Shown: positions 1 through 8,305 of the stretch, in pieces | How the letters are laid out: every line of letters starts with the position of its first letter | Position numbering within the stretch: the stretch's first letter is position 1 | Origin: a virus | IMG/VR virus record: IMGVR_UViG_3300021197_001363 | Span: 1 to 30,625 of that record | Strand: one strand, 5' to 3' | Length of the DNA: 30,625 nt | The notes under the pieces: generated by a model | Database searches by the model: none | What the model was told of the DNA's origin: nothing | What the model saw: the letters and a program-made list of their open reading frames with translations, nothing else | Program-made: the position numbers and the translations under genes

Positions 1-401
1 ATTACTTCATCATCGTTGATGATTCGTACCTCTGCACCATCCTCAAGTTTAAACCTAGAGCCAGAGTAGCGCCCTATTAAAACCCATTGTTTTTCTTCAC
101 ACCAAGGTTTATCTCCAAATCTGGCTTTGTCTTTGTAACATTGCGGTCCTTGTTTGACCACATACGCTACGACTGTAGCCAACGCCTCACGACTAACTGT
201 TTCATTTGCTAGTAGAATCCCACCTTTTGTTTTTGTTTTACCCGAATAAGGTAAAACCAACATACGCCAACCGGTGGGTTGTGGCATACGCTCTAATATG
301 GAAGCATCTAATTTTTCGGGATCCAGGACTCTTTCTTCCGGATCGATATACGCTTCTGCTACCTTTTCTATACTCGTATCTTGTTGTATTGCTTCTGACA
401 T
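1..401 (-). CDS. GroES-like co-chaperonin (partial, C-terminus off the window)
   Basis: Reading the minus strand from an ATG at 401 gives an open frame that runs off the left edge after about 133 residues. After a roughly 35-residue N-terminal extension it shows the phage co-chaperonin pattern: PTGWRMLVLPYSG, then KTKGGILLANETV (the GroES mobile-loop region), GPQCYKD, RFGDKPWC, RYSGSRFKLEDG and the terminal INDDEV. Such proteins cap a GroEL-type chaperonin, host or phage encoded, to help fold the capsid protein. The start overlaps the stop of the 60-aa gene upstream (TAATG), so it belongs to the head-gene operon behind TerL and portal. The major capsid gene would be expected just beyond the window. 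Only the last few residues are missing. The co-chaperonin assignment is strong; the role in capsid folding is inferred. Confidence 0.85.
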   Translation of the reverse strand, partial: MSEAIQQDTSIEKVAEAYIDPEERVLDPEKLDASILERMPQPTGWRMLVLPYSGKTKTKGGILLANETVSREALATVVAYVVKQGPQCYKDKARFGDKPWCEEKQWVLIGRYSGSRFKLEDGAEVRIINDDEV

Positions 402-583
402 TATAGTTGTTTTCCTAAGTCACTTATTTCGTCTTCCAAATAGTATATGACACTTAGCTCGCCTTGCAAATATTTATAATGTTCCATATCTTTTAGGCTT
501 CCAGACATAAGCGTTTCGTCTATCTGATTTTTTCGATCAGAAAGTCTTTTTTTTATAAAATCTAAGACTGTTAAATCGTCCAT
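401..583 (-). CDS. Small conserved-looking phage protein, function unknown
   Basis: This 60-residue acidic protein begins MDDLTVLDFIKKRL and is mostly predicted helix, with a heptad-like central part (DEISDLGKQL at the end). No catalytic motif, signal peptide or membrane segment is visible. It sits between the Lys-rich AT-hook protein and the GroES-like gene. Its start overlaps the stop of the gene upstream at 583 and its stop overlaps the ATG at 401, so translation is probably coupled. Position in the portal-to-capsid interval suggests a head-assembly accessory such as a small scaffold or decoration factor, but nothing in the sequence proves that. Confidence 0.75.
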   Translation of the reverse strand: MDDLTVLDFIKKRLSDRKNQIDETLMSGSLKDMEHYKYLQGELSVIYYLEDEISDLGKQL

Positions 584-894
584 TATTTAGACTTTTTAGG
601 TCTTCCTTTTTTCTTTGCTGGTGCTTTTTTTTCAGCTACCGGTTTTGATGCTTTCTTAGTTGCAGTTTTTTTGACTGTTTCTTTTTTCTCTACAGGCTTT
701 TCTTCAACAGGATCCTCTACTGGTAAACCAGCTTCTATTCTAGCCATTTTCTTGGCTATACGAGCTTGGTTTTCTTGGTCCTTTTTATCTGCCTCTTCTC
801 TGGCCTTTTTAAGATCTGTTGCTTCTTGTGCACGAGCTAATTTCTTTTGTGCTTTGAGCTCTTTGATAGCATCTATTTTGTAAGAAGTTGTCAT
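583..894 (-). CDS. Lys/Ala-rich protein with C-terminal AT-hook, histone-like tail
   Basis: The 103-residue product has two parts. Residues 1-55 form a charged helical, coiled-coil-like segment rich in K, A, E and Q. Residues 60-103 are a disordered Lys/Pro/Ala tail resembling histone H1 or HU tails, ending in KKKGRPKKSK. The GRP core flanked by lysines is the classical AT-hook that binds the minor groove of AT-rich DNA. It starts inside the portal stop (ATGA, 891-894). Between portal and capsid genes one expects a scaffold or an internal DNA-binding head protein. The AT-hook favours contact with DNA, perhaps during packaging or after ejection, but this is inference. Confidence 0.8.
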   Translation of the reverse strand: MTTSYKIDAIKELKAQKKLARAQEATDLKKAREEADKKDQENQARIAKKMARIEAGLPVEDPVEEKPVEKKETVKKTATKKASKPVAEKKAPAKKKGRPKKSK

Positions 895-3374
895 AATATC
901 CCCTTAATTTTATTTTCTAATTCAAGCAATTTAATATCTGTATTTGTTTTCAGCCTATCTATTGCTACCTCAAGTTTATCATCTGCTATTTGTTTTTGCA
1001 CATTCATACGTTCAAGTTGCAACTCTGCGTCCATTGATTTCTCTTGAGATCTTTGATTTTGCTTGCTTTCAAACTGTTGTGATTCTATGTCAAGCTCCTT
1101 ATCTTTAAGATCTAGCTCACGTTTTCTTATGTCAACCAGAGGATCTCCACCGCTATTCATGCCTATAGATTGTAAAAATTCATTAGCCAGCTGGGCCATA
1201 ATACTAGAGCTATACTGCTCATTTATCATTTGTATTTGTTGACCAATCATCTGTGCTTCTTCTGGCGATACTTGTTGCATTTGTGCTTGTACTTCTGCAA
1301 TCCTTTGCTTCATTTCATCTGGCATTTGCTCCTGGGCAAGTTGTGATGCAAGGAATTGTAAATGCTGCATGCAGTGACTTATTATTAATGCTTGTACTTG
1401 TGGATTGTCTTTTACCAGATCTGTGAAGAAAAGACTTCTATGTGTGTCTATATGAGCCTGGTGATTCTGTTCCGGAAAGGCTTGAGCTGGTTGGCCCATC
1501 AATAAACTAGCATTTTCTAATCCAGCATCAACTGGTTTTGGTGTCATGTCTGGAGGTGGTGATAACAGTGAATCAACATTGTCCACACCTAAAGCTGCAT
1601 ACATTCTTTTATATGCTTCGTATATACCTAAAGGACCATGTACCTGTGGGTTAGACTGTACCATCTGCAACAGTTCTTGCGCTAAAGTAACCCTTTGACT
1701 TTGTGAAAATATGTTTGGATCTGATACCGGGACAATATCTACCCTATCGTCAAAGTCTTGTTGTTTGATTTGATTCTGTCCAGATCCTACCTGGAAGTTG
1801 TAGACAGGAGGTAAAGATTCACCAAATACTTTGGCTAGTAAACCAAACTCTAGTTTTTGTGAATAATGTAGCCTTTTGTGTATGGCACTCATTACTTTTG
1901 TGCCTCTTTCTAAAAGAGCTACAGTAGTGCCTACTGGCATTGCCTGGTTGACATCACCAATGTTCATATCAGCCACAGCTGCAAATCTTTTACCAGAGTC
2001 TATTAATAGACCTAAAAGCTGCATCAAAACATTGCTTGGTTCTTTTACAGGTAAAGGTATTAAGTTTTCTTTTAAGGATCCACCTGTTGTGTCGATGTCC
2101 CTAAACTCTCCAGGTTGTAATGGTTCGTCCTCGTCTCTGATCCTCATACCCCTAGCTTTAAAACCAGCTGGCAGATTCGCAAGCGTTCCGGCGTCTATAA
2201 GTTGTCTAAGTATTGAAGTAGATGCTTTGGATAAGCCACCAATCATGTGTGATAACCCTAAGCCATAGAATCCGAGTCCTGGCATAAATTTGTATTGGAC
2301 GAAATAATTGATCTTATTTTTAAGAAGGTCGTTCTCTAAGTAGTTTCTTCTTATGCTAAGGACTGCCTGTGAGGATTCTTCTATGGTTACTATGTAAGGC
2401 AGTTTTAATCCTGTAGTGTTGCCTTCTGCGTCTCTGTCTTCATAACCCTCTATATCAAGCACTGTATGTACTTCATATACTGTTCTGTTTCTATTTTCTT
2501 TATATGACGGAGATATACCTTGTATTTCGTCTATGGCCTCTTCGATTTCAGACATATCATCTGCATACCCGTCAGTTCCAATATCTACGTTTGCATAAAA
2601 ACCAGTAAGTTGTTGCTTCTTGATCTCATTAGAAGACATGTTTATAACGTGTGTAATTCTCTCAGCAGAGCTTATATCTGCTGCCTCGTAAGGCACAATA
2701 AGATCTTCTGGCGGTATGAATTTAGACATCGCTCTATTGAGGACAAAATCAAAGTAAACTTTTTTAAACGCAGATCCGGCCAGGGGTAAATAAAATAACA
2801 TTTGGTCTAGTTCCGGATCGTACTCTTGCATTACATTCATAATGTAATAGTTCATAAACTCTTGTACTCTTTCCGCCTGGTTTTCTGTTTCTATAGTCCT
2901 GGCACCGATAATCTCTGTTTTTACTGGACCTTTAGCCGGCAACATTTCTTTATAAGCCTGGGCCTGGAAAGCAGTAACGGACTCTGCCAGGATTGGGTGT
3001 ATCACACCTGAGCTGCCTTCAAATGGTTGTGATCTGCCCTCGTCAAACTTCATACCCAGATATTTCAATCCATCTGTGTATGTTTTTTCCCATTCGCTCC
3101 TGGATTGTTTGTCTCCTTTTATGGAGCTAAGTAAATCGTTAGCTATGCTGCCTAATATGTCGTCTGGCAAAACCTCTGCCAGATTTGCATTGAAACCAAT
3201 CTGAGGTTCGTCTATGGCTATCTCGTCGTCAATTAAAACTTCTTCATTGGCTACCAGTATTTCAGCCGCTTCTCTAATTTGATCTTCTCTACTGGTATCT
3301 GGTTGTATTTCTACAGCGGATCCCATAGATCTTACTTGCGTATCTTCTGTTCCTAATTGTTTTTCTATTGCCAT
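891..3374 (-). CDS. Portal protein (P22 gp1/Bcep22-like family)
   Basis: This 827-residue protein lies directly behind TerL, the usual terminase-portal order, and its length suits the large P22/Bcep22-type portals. The N-terminal 60 residues are acidic and probably flexible. The body contains SEWEKTYTDGLKYLG, a segment rich in G and P around VIHPILAESVTAFQAQAYKE, and LPLAGSAFKKVYFD, which is typical of portals of marine podovirus-like phages. The long C-terminal part (about 690-827) is Q/E/K-rich and predicted coiled coil, matching the barrel or crown of large portals. The portal forms the dodecameric ring through which DNA is packaged and ejected. The family call rests on these patterns and on the neighbours. 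Confidence 0.88.
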   Translation of the reverse strand: MAIEKQLGTEDTQVRSMGSAVEIQPDTSREDQIREAAEILVANEEVLIDDEIAIDEPQIGFNANLAEVLPDDILGSIANDLLSSIKGDKQSRSEWEKTYTDGLKYLGMKFDEGRSQPFEGSSGVIHPILAESVTAFQAQAYKEMLPAKGPVKTEIIGARTIETENQAERVQEFMNYYIMNVMQEYDPELDQMLFYLPLAGSAFKKVYFDFVLNRAMSKFIPPEDLIVPYEAADISSAERITHVINMSSNEIKKQQLTGFYANVDIGTDGYADDMSEIEEAIDEIQGISPSYKENRNRTVYEVHTVLDIEGYEDRDAEGNTTGLKLPYIVTIEESSQAVLSIRRNYLENDLLKNKINYFVQYKFMPGLGFYGLGLSHMIGGLSKASTSILRQLIDAGTLANLPAGFKARGMRIRDEDEPLQPGEFRDIDTTGGSLKENLIPLPVKEPSNVLMQLLGLLIDSGKRFAAVADMNIGDVNQAMPVGTTVALLERGTKVMSAIHKRLHYSQKLEFGLLAKVFGESLPPVYNFQVGSGQNQIKQQDFDDRVDIVPVSDPNIFSQSQRVTLAQELLQMVQSNPQVHGPLGIYEAYKRMYAALGVDNVDSLLSPPPDMTPKPVDAGLENASLLMGQPAQAFPEQNHQAHIDTHRSLFFTDLVKDNPQVQALIISHCMQHLQFLASQLAQEQMPDEMKQRIAEVQAQMQQVSPEEAQMIGQQIQMINEQYSSSIMAQLANEFLQSIGMNSGGDPLVDIRKRELDLKDKELDIESQQFESKQNQRSQEKSMDAELQLERMNVQKQIADDKLEVAIDRLKTNTDIKLLELENKIKGIL

Positions 3375-3388
3375 AATGTTTTTAGTTT

Positions 3389-4873
3389 CTAATAGTATAC
3401 TGTTCTATTACTTTTTAACAATTTCACCTCGTCTTCATAATCTTCGCGCAAGGATATAAAACCACCTTGCCTAAAACGCATCAAAGCCATTGTAGCACTA
3501 TCGCAAAAGTCGTCATAATCGCCGAACGGGAACGAAGCCATTTCTTCAATTACTTCATCTGCAAACTCGTCTTCTGGGGCCCAAACCATTCCTGATTCAA
3601 ATATTGGAGCTACGCTATTCATCCTGGCTATCTTGTCTTGACCTCTGCTTGGGGAGTAAGCCGTTACAGGTATTCCCATTCTTCTTAGCTCTTGTGTTAA
3701 TGGGGTTCCGGATGCTTTGGCCTCTATTAGCACACAATCTGGCTCCCAATACCTATACTCTTCTAATGCCATTTTTTTTAATTCTGGAAAGTCACATCTA
3801 ACTCTTTTTGCATCTAATAGTATGATTTCGTCCGCAGTTTCATCCCCCCGGTTAAATATTGCCCAGGTGGTTATTGCCGAGTAGTCAGCGCTTTCTTTTT
3901 TAGAAAAAGCGGTATCGTAACTCTGTATTACATAAGAATAAGGCGGTACATCTTCATCTTCCCACCTATTCCACCATTCTCTTTTTACTATAGATCCTTC
4001 CTCAGCTGTAGGATTTTGCATCCACTGTGCGTTCCATTTAGATATAGGTAAAGATGCTTTTACGCTCAGTAATTCTTCTTTCTTCCAAAACTCTGGCCAT
4101 AATGGTTTTTCTGATTCTGGCATGATGGCTGGAAACTCAACAACCTCCCATTGATCCGCATACTCGTCTGATTGTTTTTTTAATACATTGCCTACCAGAT
4201 CTTTGGTACTCCATCTTGTCATTACTATCACAATAATGCCTCCTGGTTGTAAACGCTGCCTGGGGCCAGAGGTGTACCATTCATAAGCCGATTCCATAGC
4301 TTTTGGTGACAGAGCATCTTGTTCAGAGTGAGGATCATCAATAATAAGAAGATCCGCACCACGACCTGTAATAGCACCTCCTACACCGGCATAAAAGGAT
4401 TCACCCTCTTTGTTTGTGGTCCAACGACCAGCTGATTTGTTGTCTGCCTGGAGCTGTAATTCTGGAAAAATATGTTGATATTCTTCGCTATCTATTATGT
4501 TTCTTACTCTTCTACCAAATCGTACTGCTAACTCTGCTGTGTGTGTTGTTTGTATTATTTTGAGATTGCCTTGCCTACCCATCATCCAGGCCGGAAAAAA
4601 GGTAGATGCAAACTCAGATTTAGAGTGTCTAGGTGGTAAACATACTATGAGTCTTTTGAGCTTACCTTCCGCTATTTTATTAAATTTATCTGCAATTATT
4701 TTGTGGTGTCTGCCTTCAATAAAATCGGGCCACATGTGATTAACGAAAGAAATAAAATCGTTTTGGCAAGAATCTTGTTTTTCTAGTTGATCGTACCGGT
4801 TCAACAAGGCCAAGGCTTCTGCCTTGTCTTGCTCAGATAATATATCAAAATCTTTGTACGATACGTCGCTCAT
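3389..4873 (-). CDS. terL: Terminase large subunit (TerL), ATPase plus nuclease
   Basis: The 494-residue protein carries both TerL domains. The N-terminal ATPase has a P-loop at about 79-86 (LPPRHSKS), a Walker B with catalytic acid at about 175-180 (LLIIDD) followed by PHSEQDAL, and a coupling motif region around VMTRWSTKD. The C-terminal RNase H-like nuclease has SYDTAFS, an acidic LIEAKASG segment and DFCDSATMALMRF near the end. It pumps DNA into the prohead and cuts it, together with TerS, which here lies about 18.4 kb away at 23,270-23,779. No Shine-Dalgarno precedes the ATG at 4873. Instead a 12-bp hairpin ends four bases upstream of it. Confidence 0.95.
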   Translation of the reverse strand: MSDVSYKDFDILSEQDKAEALALLNRYDQLEKQDSCQNDFISFVNHMWPDFIEGRHHKIIADKFNKIAEGKLKRLIVCLPPRHSKSEFASTFFPAWMMGRQGNLKIIQTTHTAELAVRFGRRVRNIIDSEEYQHIFPELQLQADNKSAGRWTTNKEGESFYAGVGGAITGRGADLLIIDDPHSEQDALSPKAMESAYEWYTSGPRQRLQPGGIIVIVMTRWSTKDLVGNVLKKQSDEYADQWEVVEFPAIMPESEKPLWPEFWKKEELLSVKASLPISKWNAQWMQNPTAEEGSIVKREWWNRWEDEDVPPYSYVIQSYDTAFSKKESADYSAITTWAIFNRGDETADEIILLDAKRVRCDFPELKKMALEEYRYWEPDCVLIEAKASGTPLTQELRRMGIPVTAYSPSRGQDKIARMNSVAPIFESGMVWAPEDEFADEVIEEMASFPFGDYDDFCDSATMALMRFRQGGFISLREDYEDEVKLLKSNRTVYY

Positions 4874-4877
4874 AGTC

Positions 4878-4918
4878 GAGTTAGGTGGTCAGGTAGTGAC
4901 GTATAAACCACCCAACTC
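4878..4918 (-). promoter_or_regulatory. RNA hairpin directly upstream of terL start
   Basis: Plus-strand arms GAGTTAGGTGGT (4878-4889) and ACCACCCAACTC (4907-4918) form a 12-bp stem with one position that becomes a G-U wobble in the minus-strand RNA, and a 17-nt loop. It occupies the only gap between endolysin and terL and ends four nucleotides before the terL ATG, which lacks a Shine-Dalgarno. There is no U-tract, so it is not a standard terminator. It may control terL translation or be an RNA-processing site. A similar GGTGGGT-type hairpin stands before the gene at 27,317. Confidence 0.55.
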
Positions 4919-4953
4919 TAAGCCTATGGGCCTGTGGGTAGTATTGCATATCG

Positions 4954-5397
4954 TTATACTTCATGCCATGGTTCATTTTTAAATAGTAAACTTTCAGCCT
5001 CGCGTCTGCGTATCAATCCTTGGAGCGTTTCTCCTCCAGCCTTATTCCAGCGTTTCATTTCGCTTGGTACTTTTTCATACTCGCTGTTATTTAAAACTTT
5101 AAGCATGGTTGAGCTACGAAGGTTGGATCCACCAAGATTAAAAGTCCAGGCTACTAAAGCGTCAAATTGATTTTGCGAAAGGGGCACCTCAACACATTTG
5201 TTCACTTCTTCTTCAAAATCAGATACATCCTCTAGTAATAATGCCTCTGCTCTGTCCTGTGATATTTCCATATCCATAGTGACTCCGCGTGTTGATCCAT
5301 AACCAATGGTAGGTACTCCAGCGCTGCATTTATATGCTTGTAATTTACATCCCTCAAAGCGCTTAATAAGCGCGATGCCTTCTTGTGATATTTCCAT
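4954..5397 (-). CDS. Endolysin, GH24 lysozyme (muramidase)
   Basis: The 147-residue product cleaves peptidoglycan at the end of infection. The GH24 core is clear: E15 in RFEG, then AYKCSAGVPTIGYG, with T30 fifteen residues after the catalytic Glu, as in T4 lysozyme (E11/T26). At the position of T4 D20 there is C24, a substitution found in natural GH24 enzymes and tolerated in T4. I chose the ATG at 5397 because GGGGAG lies just upstream. A longer frame to 5499 would add 34 residues and overlap the nuclease gene without a better ribosome site. No signal peptide or SAR segment is present in this form, so export should depend on a holin, plausibly one of the membrane proteins at 11.2-12.3 kb. 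Confidence 0.92.
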   Translation of the reverse strand: MEISQEGIALIKRFEGCKLQAYKCSAGVPTIGYGSTRGVTMDMEISQDRAEALLLEDVSDFEEEVNKCVEVPLSQNQFDALVAWTFNLGGSNLRSSTMLKVLNNSEYEKVPSEMKRWNKAGGETLQGLIRRREAESLLFKNEPWHEV

Positions 5398-5398
5398 A

Positions 5399-5794
5399 TT
5401 ACTCTCCCCATTTTTTAACTTTTGTGCCGCCGTGATAATCGACAGCAAGATTTTGTTTTTTAAGTAAATCAGCGATGTTACCTTTTTCACAAAAGACATC
5501 CGCTAACACTCTCCCGTATTTATCTGTTCCATAAGATCTAATTGTAATATCTCCCACTAACCAATCTTTAAGTTTTTGTTTTGCTAGTAAACCAAGCTCT
5601 TTTTCTTTTGCTCTTTCCGGGTATCTTTTTATGTTGATCCTAGATTCTGGAGTATCAATCGAGTTGATTCGTACAGCTTTATTGTGTAATTGCACAGAGA
5701 AGCCTAGATCTATAGTTTCCAATCTGATAGTGTCTCCATCGGTTACGGATCTTAATTTACATTTATAAACAAAAGCGTCTGGTGACTTACTCAT
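5399..5794 (-). CDS. Staphylococcal nuclease-like (thermonuclease, SNase) protein
   Basis: The 131-residue protein matches the SNase/TNase fold. TDGDTIRL at about 18-25 gives the calcium-binding aspartates. RINSIDTPE carries R42, D47 and E50 with the spacing of R35, D40 and E43 in the staphylococcal enzyme. DKYGRVLADV supplies the second active-site arginine (about R95). It ends in a YHGGTK segment, also usual. It therefore looks catalytically intact and would be a Ca-dependent endonuclease acting on DNA or RNA. No signal peptide is seen, so it works in the cytoplasm or after lysis. It is embedded in the lysis cassette, overlapping the o-spanin stop by eight bases and ending two bases before the endolysin ATG. 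A role in degrading host nucleic acid late in infection is inferred. Confidence 0.88.
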   Translation of the reverse strand: MSKSPDAFVYKCKLRSVTDGDTIRLETIDLGFSVQLHNKAVRINSIDTPESRINIKRYPERAKEKELGLLAKQKLKDWLVGDITIRSYGTDKYGRVLADVFCEKGNIADLLKKQNLAVDYHGGTKVKKWGE

Positions 5795-6164
5795 TATTCT
5801 CTCCTGGTTTTGTTGTTACAGTTCTATAATACACAACCACTTCTTTCAGTTCTTTTATGTATCTTTTAAGCTCTTGCATGTTATACGCCATCAACTCGTA
5901 ATCGGGTACTGACATCGCAAAAAATACTACAGCTCCCTCTTCTTTTTCAACTCTTTGTAAAAACTCTTCTATATTTTTTTCTGATACCACATACCAATAT
6001 GGATCTTTGAGATCTACGGCCCTGGGCAATATCGGTTGCACGATATTTCTTTCAATCGGCTTTGTGATTATTTCTACTTTTTTACTTGGTATCAGGCTGC
6101 AACTGCAAGCCATCGTCAAGACTGTCAATGCCAACAGTGTCTTTTTCAATGCTATCAAATACAT
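5787..6164 (-). CDS. Outer-membrane spanin-like lipoprotein (Rz1-like)
   Basis: The chosen ATG at 6164 has AAAGGAA six bases upstream. It gives a 125-residue protein beginning MYLIALKKTLLALTV and continuing into TMACSCSLIPS, a lipoprotein signal with lipobox cysteine(s). The mature part has a short Pro-containing linker (VQPILPRAVD) and a predicted helical C-terminus (about 70-110). The gene begins inside the gene for the membrane-anchored coiled-coil protein in another frame (overlap 6082-6164), the classic Rz/Rz1 arrangement. With its partner it would fuse inner and outer membranes in the last step of lysis. It is longer than lambda Rz1, and no sequence identity to a known o-spanin was recognised, so the call rests on architecture and position. 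The frame extends to 6194, but without a ribosome site there. Confidence 0.7.
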   Translation of the reverse strand: MYLIALKKTLLALTVLTMACSCSLIPSKKVEIITKPIERNIVQPILPRAVDLKDPYWYVVSEKNIEEFLQRVEKEEGAVVFFAMSVPDYELMAYNMQELKRYIKELKEVVVYYRTVTTKPGENNE

Positions 6165-6477
6165 CTTTAGTTCCTTTGTTTGCCCTGGTTTCAATCAACC
6201 CAGGTTTTGCTATAGCTAATCTGGTTAGATTGTGACGTTTAAATATGTCCAGGTATCTACTCATTTCAGCTTCTATTTGTTGGTTTTTAGATTGTAAGTT
6301 TAGTAACGATGATGTTTGTAATTCAAAATCATTTTGTAAACTTTCTATGGCTGCCTTTTGTTCGGCGTCCCGGAGTTCAAAAGCATCATTTAGAGCAGAT
6401 AGTCTTGAGTTTTGCCAATACAATACCGAACATATAAAGACTAAAACCCCAATAACACCTAATAAAATTTTACTCAT
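6082..6477 (-). CDS. Inner-membrane spanin-like protein (Rz-like)
   Basis: The 131-residue protein starts with one N-terminal membrane anchor (MSKILLGVIGVLVFICSVLY). A Q/N/L-rich coiled coil follows (about 30-85) and then a conserved-looking segment around LTRLAIAKPGLIETRANKGT. This N-in, C-periplasmic topology is that of i-spanins. The downstream lipoprotein gene overlaps its 3' end out of frame. AAAAGGA precedes the ATG at 6477. The 55-bp gap upstream is one of the few spaces in this strand and contains a TGCAAAT-type element like those at other promoters here, so the lysis genes may have their own promoter. The lysis role is inferred from topology and neighbours. Confidence 0.75.
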   Translation of the reverse strand: MSKILLGVIGVLVFICSVLYWQNSRLSALNDAFELRDAEQKAAIESLQNDFELQTSSLLNLQSKNQQIEAEMSRYLDIFKRHNLTRLAIAKPGLIETRANKGTKDVFDSIEKDTVGIDSLDDGLQLQPDTK

Positions 6478-6510
6478 GTTTTTCCTTTTTAGTGATTTTA
6501 ATACATTTTT

Positions 6511-6524
6511 ACAATAATTTGCAT
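6511..6524 (-). promoter_or_regulatory. Degenerate TTGC-type promoter element before lysis genes
   Basis: The minus strand reads ATGCAAATTATTGT here, close to the repeated element TTGCAAATAGTTGCA found at other intergenic sites, with TGCA and TGTA 10 bp apart. No -10 box with good spacing is obvious, although TATTAAAAT lies downstream. It sits between the cyclase stop and the i-spanin start. It is the weakest member of the set. Confidence 0.25.
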
Positions 6525-6532
6525 CTTTTGTA

Positions 6533-8305
6533 TTAATTATCTAACAACGTGTAAATTACGAGTGGTCTTTCTACACCTTTCACTCTAATTGGATCCAGCT
6601 CTCTTAAAGTGTAATCTGACTTCAAAGCTGTCGTTCTGCCTATGATTAGATCTACACCGACTTCCTTACAACTTGACTCAAGCCGGGCAGCTTCATTTAC
6701 CGGACTGCCTATGCAAGTGTAATCAAACCTGGTATCAGATCCCATATTTCCAACGATAGCTTCACCGCTATTTATTCCTATACCTATTGCAACTGGAGGT
6801 AATCCTTCTTCTTCTAGCTCTATATTTAGATCCTCCATATTCTTTTGCATTTGTATAGCACACTCGATTGCTTTGCTTTCATGGTTTTCTAGGTCCAAAG
6901 GAGCTGAGAAAACGGCCATAAGTGCATCGCCTATAAATTTATCTACCATTCCCCCATATTTTTTTACAGCCTCCACCTGGGCCGTTAAAGCTCGATTCAT
7001 TATATAGGTCACGTCTTCTGCGGACATTGACTCTGACATGGAAGTGAATCCCCGGACGTCTGTAAAAAGCACTGTTATGTAGCGCCTGGATCCTCCGAGC
7101 TGGAGAAGATCCGGATTATCCTGGAGCTGTTGGACCTGGCGTGGATCCAGGTAATGTTCAAATTGCTTTTTGATCTGCTGTCTAAGTATGTATTCTTCCC
7201 TGTATTTCAGATAATACGACGTGCTGCCAATTATGAATTGACTAATTAATGACCAGGTTACGTCCAATAACAAACCATCTTGTATGGTGTAATAGCCAAA
7301 TGCAGCCACAGAGCTGGCCGATATACCGAAGTATATCAATCCTACACTCATACTTAACTTTTGCGTTAGAAACCACGACATGAGCGCTAAGAGCACAAAT
7401 ATTGCTAACTCAGCTCCCAGGTGCCACTCAGGGATCCTGGGCGAGTCCTCGATTAATATTGACTCTGCTACAGCTGCTTGCAAATAGTGAGGGTACATCA
7501 AACCTTTGCTAGTGGGTACTTGAGGCATGATGCCGCCACCAGAGGTTCCTATTATGGTTATCTTGTCTTTGGCTCCGGATAGATCATCTAGTGTGATAAC
7601 TGGCGTATTAACATAAGAGATCCACTTTCTGTGTGCTGAATCTACTGATATAGGTGGCAGTGATGGCACTCGTATCTCACCATCACTCATATTTATAATA
7701 TAAGTGTCCGCCCCGGAGACTTTCTTAATTATTTCTATGGGAAGGCTTGGAGCGAATCCTGTTTCTGTACGCAACAACAAAGGATATTGTCGTACCAGGC
7801 CATCAACATCTGTAGGAGCGGATGCTACCCCCTGAGAGGCATTTTCTTTAAGTATATCTATGTTTTCTACTACACCCCTGGCTTCATATCCTCCTCCTGT
7901 ATCTTCTCCTAGAATGACTGTACCGACTGTTGGAGGGTAGTTGCCTGTATCTGATTCAAACATAGCCAGGACAGAAGGCCCATAGCTCAAGGCTTCTGCA
8001 AAGGCTTCGTCTCCTCCTAATCGATCCGGTTGTGGAAAGGTTAGGGCCCAGGCTTGTGAATAACTACCCGCATTGAGTAGATCTACCTGGATCTCAGCTA
8101 ATCTTCTCCTGGGTAAAGGCCAGCCACCTTCTTTTTCTATATCAGCCTCAGTTATATCTAGGATTACAAAGTTACCTGTAGGATCTTGTTCTTTTACAAA
8201 AGCATCAAATGTTTTGAGCTTGAGGATCTCTAAGGGTGTGAGCTGCATTAGCAAAGGCAGAGCCAAACCAATAAGTAGAGCTGGGAATATGTATTTTTTG
8301 TTCAA
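6533..8305 (-). CDS. CHASE2-domain class III adenylate cyclase (membrane sensor cyclase)
   Basis: The 590-residue protein has an N-terminal membrane helix (about 5-22), an extracytoplasmic CHASE2-type sensor (about 30-290, with FVILDITEADIEKEGGWPLPR), three further helices (about 296-366) and a C-terminal class III nucleotide cyclase domain (about 400-588). Catalytic residues look complete: metal-binding D416 (FTDVRGF) and D460 (DKFIGDALMAVF), K456, D528 and T530 in FDYTCIG, and N537 and R541 (NEAARLE). The Lys/Asp-Thr set suggests ATP as substrate and cAMP as product. The start is a TTG overlapping the FecR stop (TTGA), with AAGGA upstream. FecR-type and CHASE2-cyclase genes are often neighbours in bacteria as far as I recall, but an intact pair in a phage late operon is unusual. 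High CCWGG/GATC content suggests it is not a very recent acquisition. Confidence 0.93.
   Translation of the reverse strand: MNKKYIFPALLIGLALPLLMQLTPLEILKLKTFDAFVKEQDPTGNFVILDITEADIEKEGGWPLPRRRLAEIQVDLLNAGSYSQAWALTFPQPDRLGGDEAFAEALSYGPSVLAMFESDTGNYPPTVGTVILGEDTGGGYEARGVVENIDILKENASQGVASAPTDVDGLVRQYPLLLRTETGFAPSLPIEIIKKVSGADTYIINMSDGEIRVPSLPPISVDSAHRKWISYVNTPVITLDDLSGAKDKITIIGTSGGGIMPQVPTSKGLMYPHYLQAAVAESILIEDSPRIPEWHLGAELAIFVLLALMSWFLTQKLSMSVGLIYFGISASSVAAFGYYTIQDGLLLDVTWSLISQFIIGSTSYYLKYREEYILRQQIKKQFEHYLDPRQVQQLQDNPDLLQLGGSRRYITVLFTDVRGFTSMSESMSAEDVTYIMNRALTAQVEAVKKYGGMVDKFIGDALMAVFSAPLDLENHESKAIECAIQMQKNMEDLNIELEEEGLPPVAIGIGINSGEAIVGNMGSDTRFDYTCIGSPVNEAARLESSCKEVGVDLIIGRTTALKSDYTLRELDPIRVKGVERPLVIYTLLDN

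Noticed and set aside
5398-5499. 34-residue N-terminal extension of the endolysin with a hydrophobic stretch (possible SAR signal)
   Set aside because: It would overlap the nuclease gene throughout and has no ribosome site, whereas the ATG at 5397 has GGGGAG just upstream and yields a complete GH24 domain.
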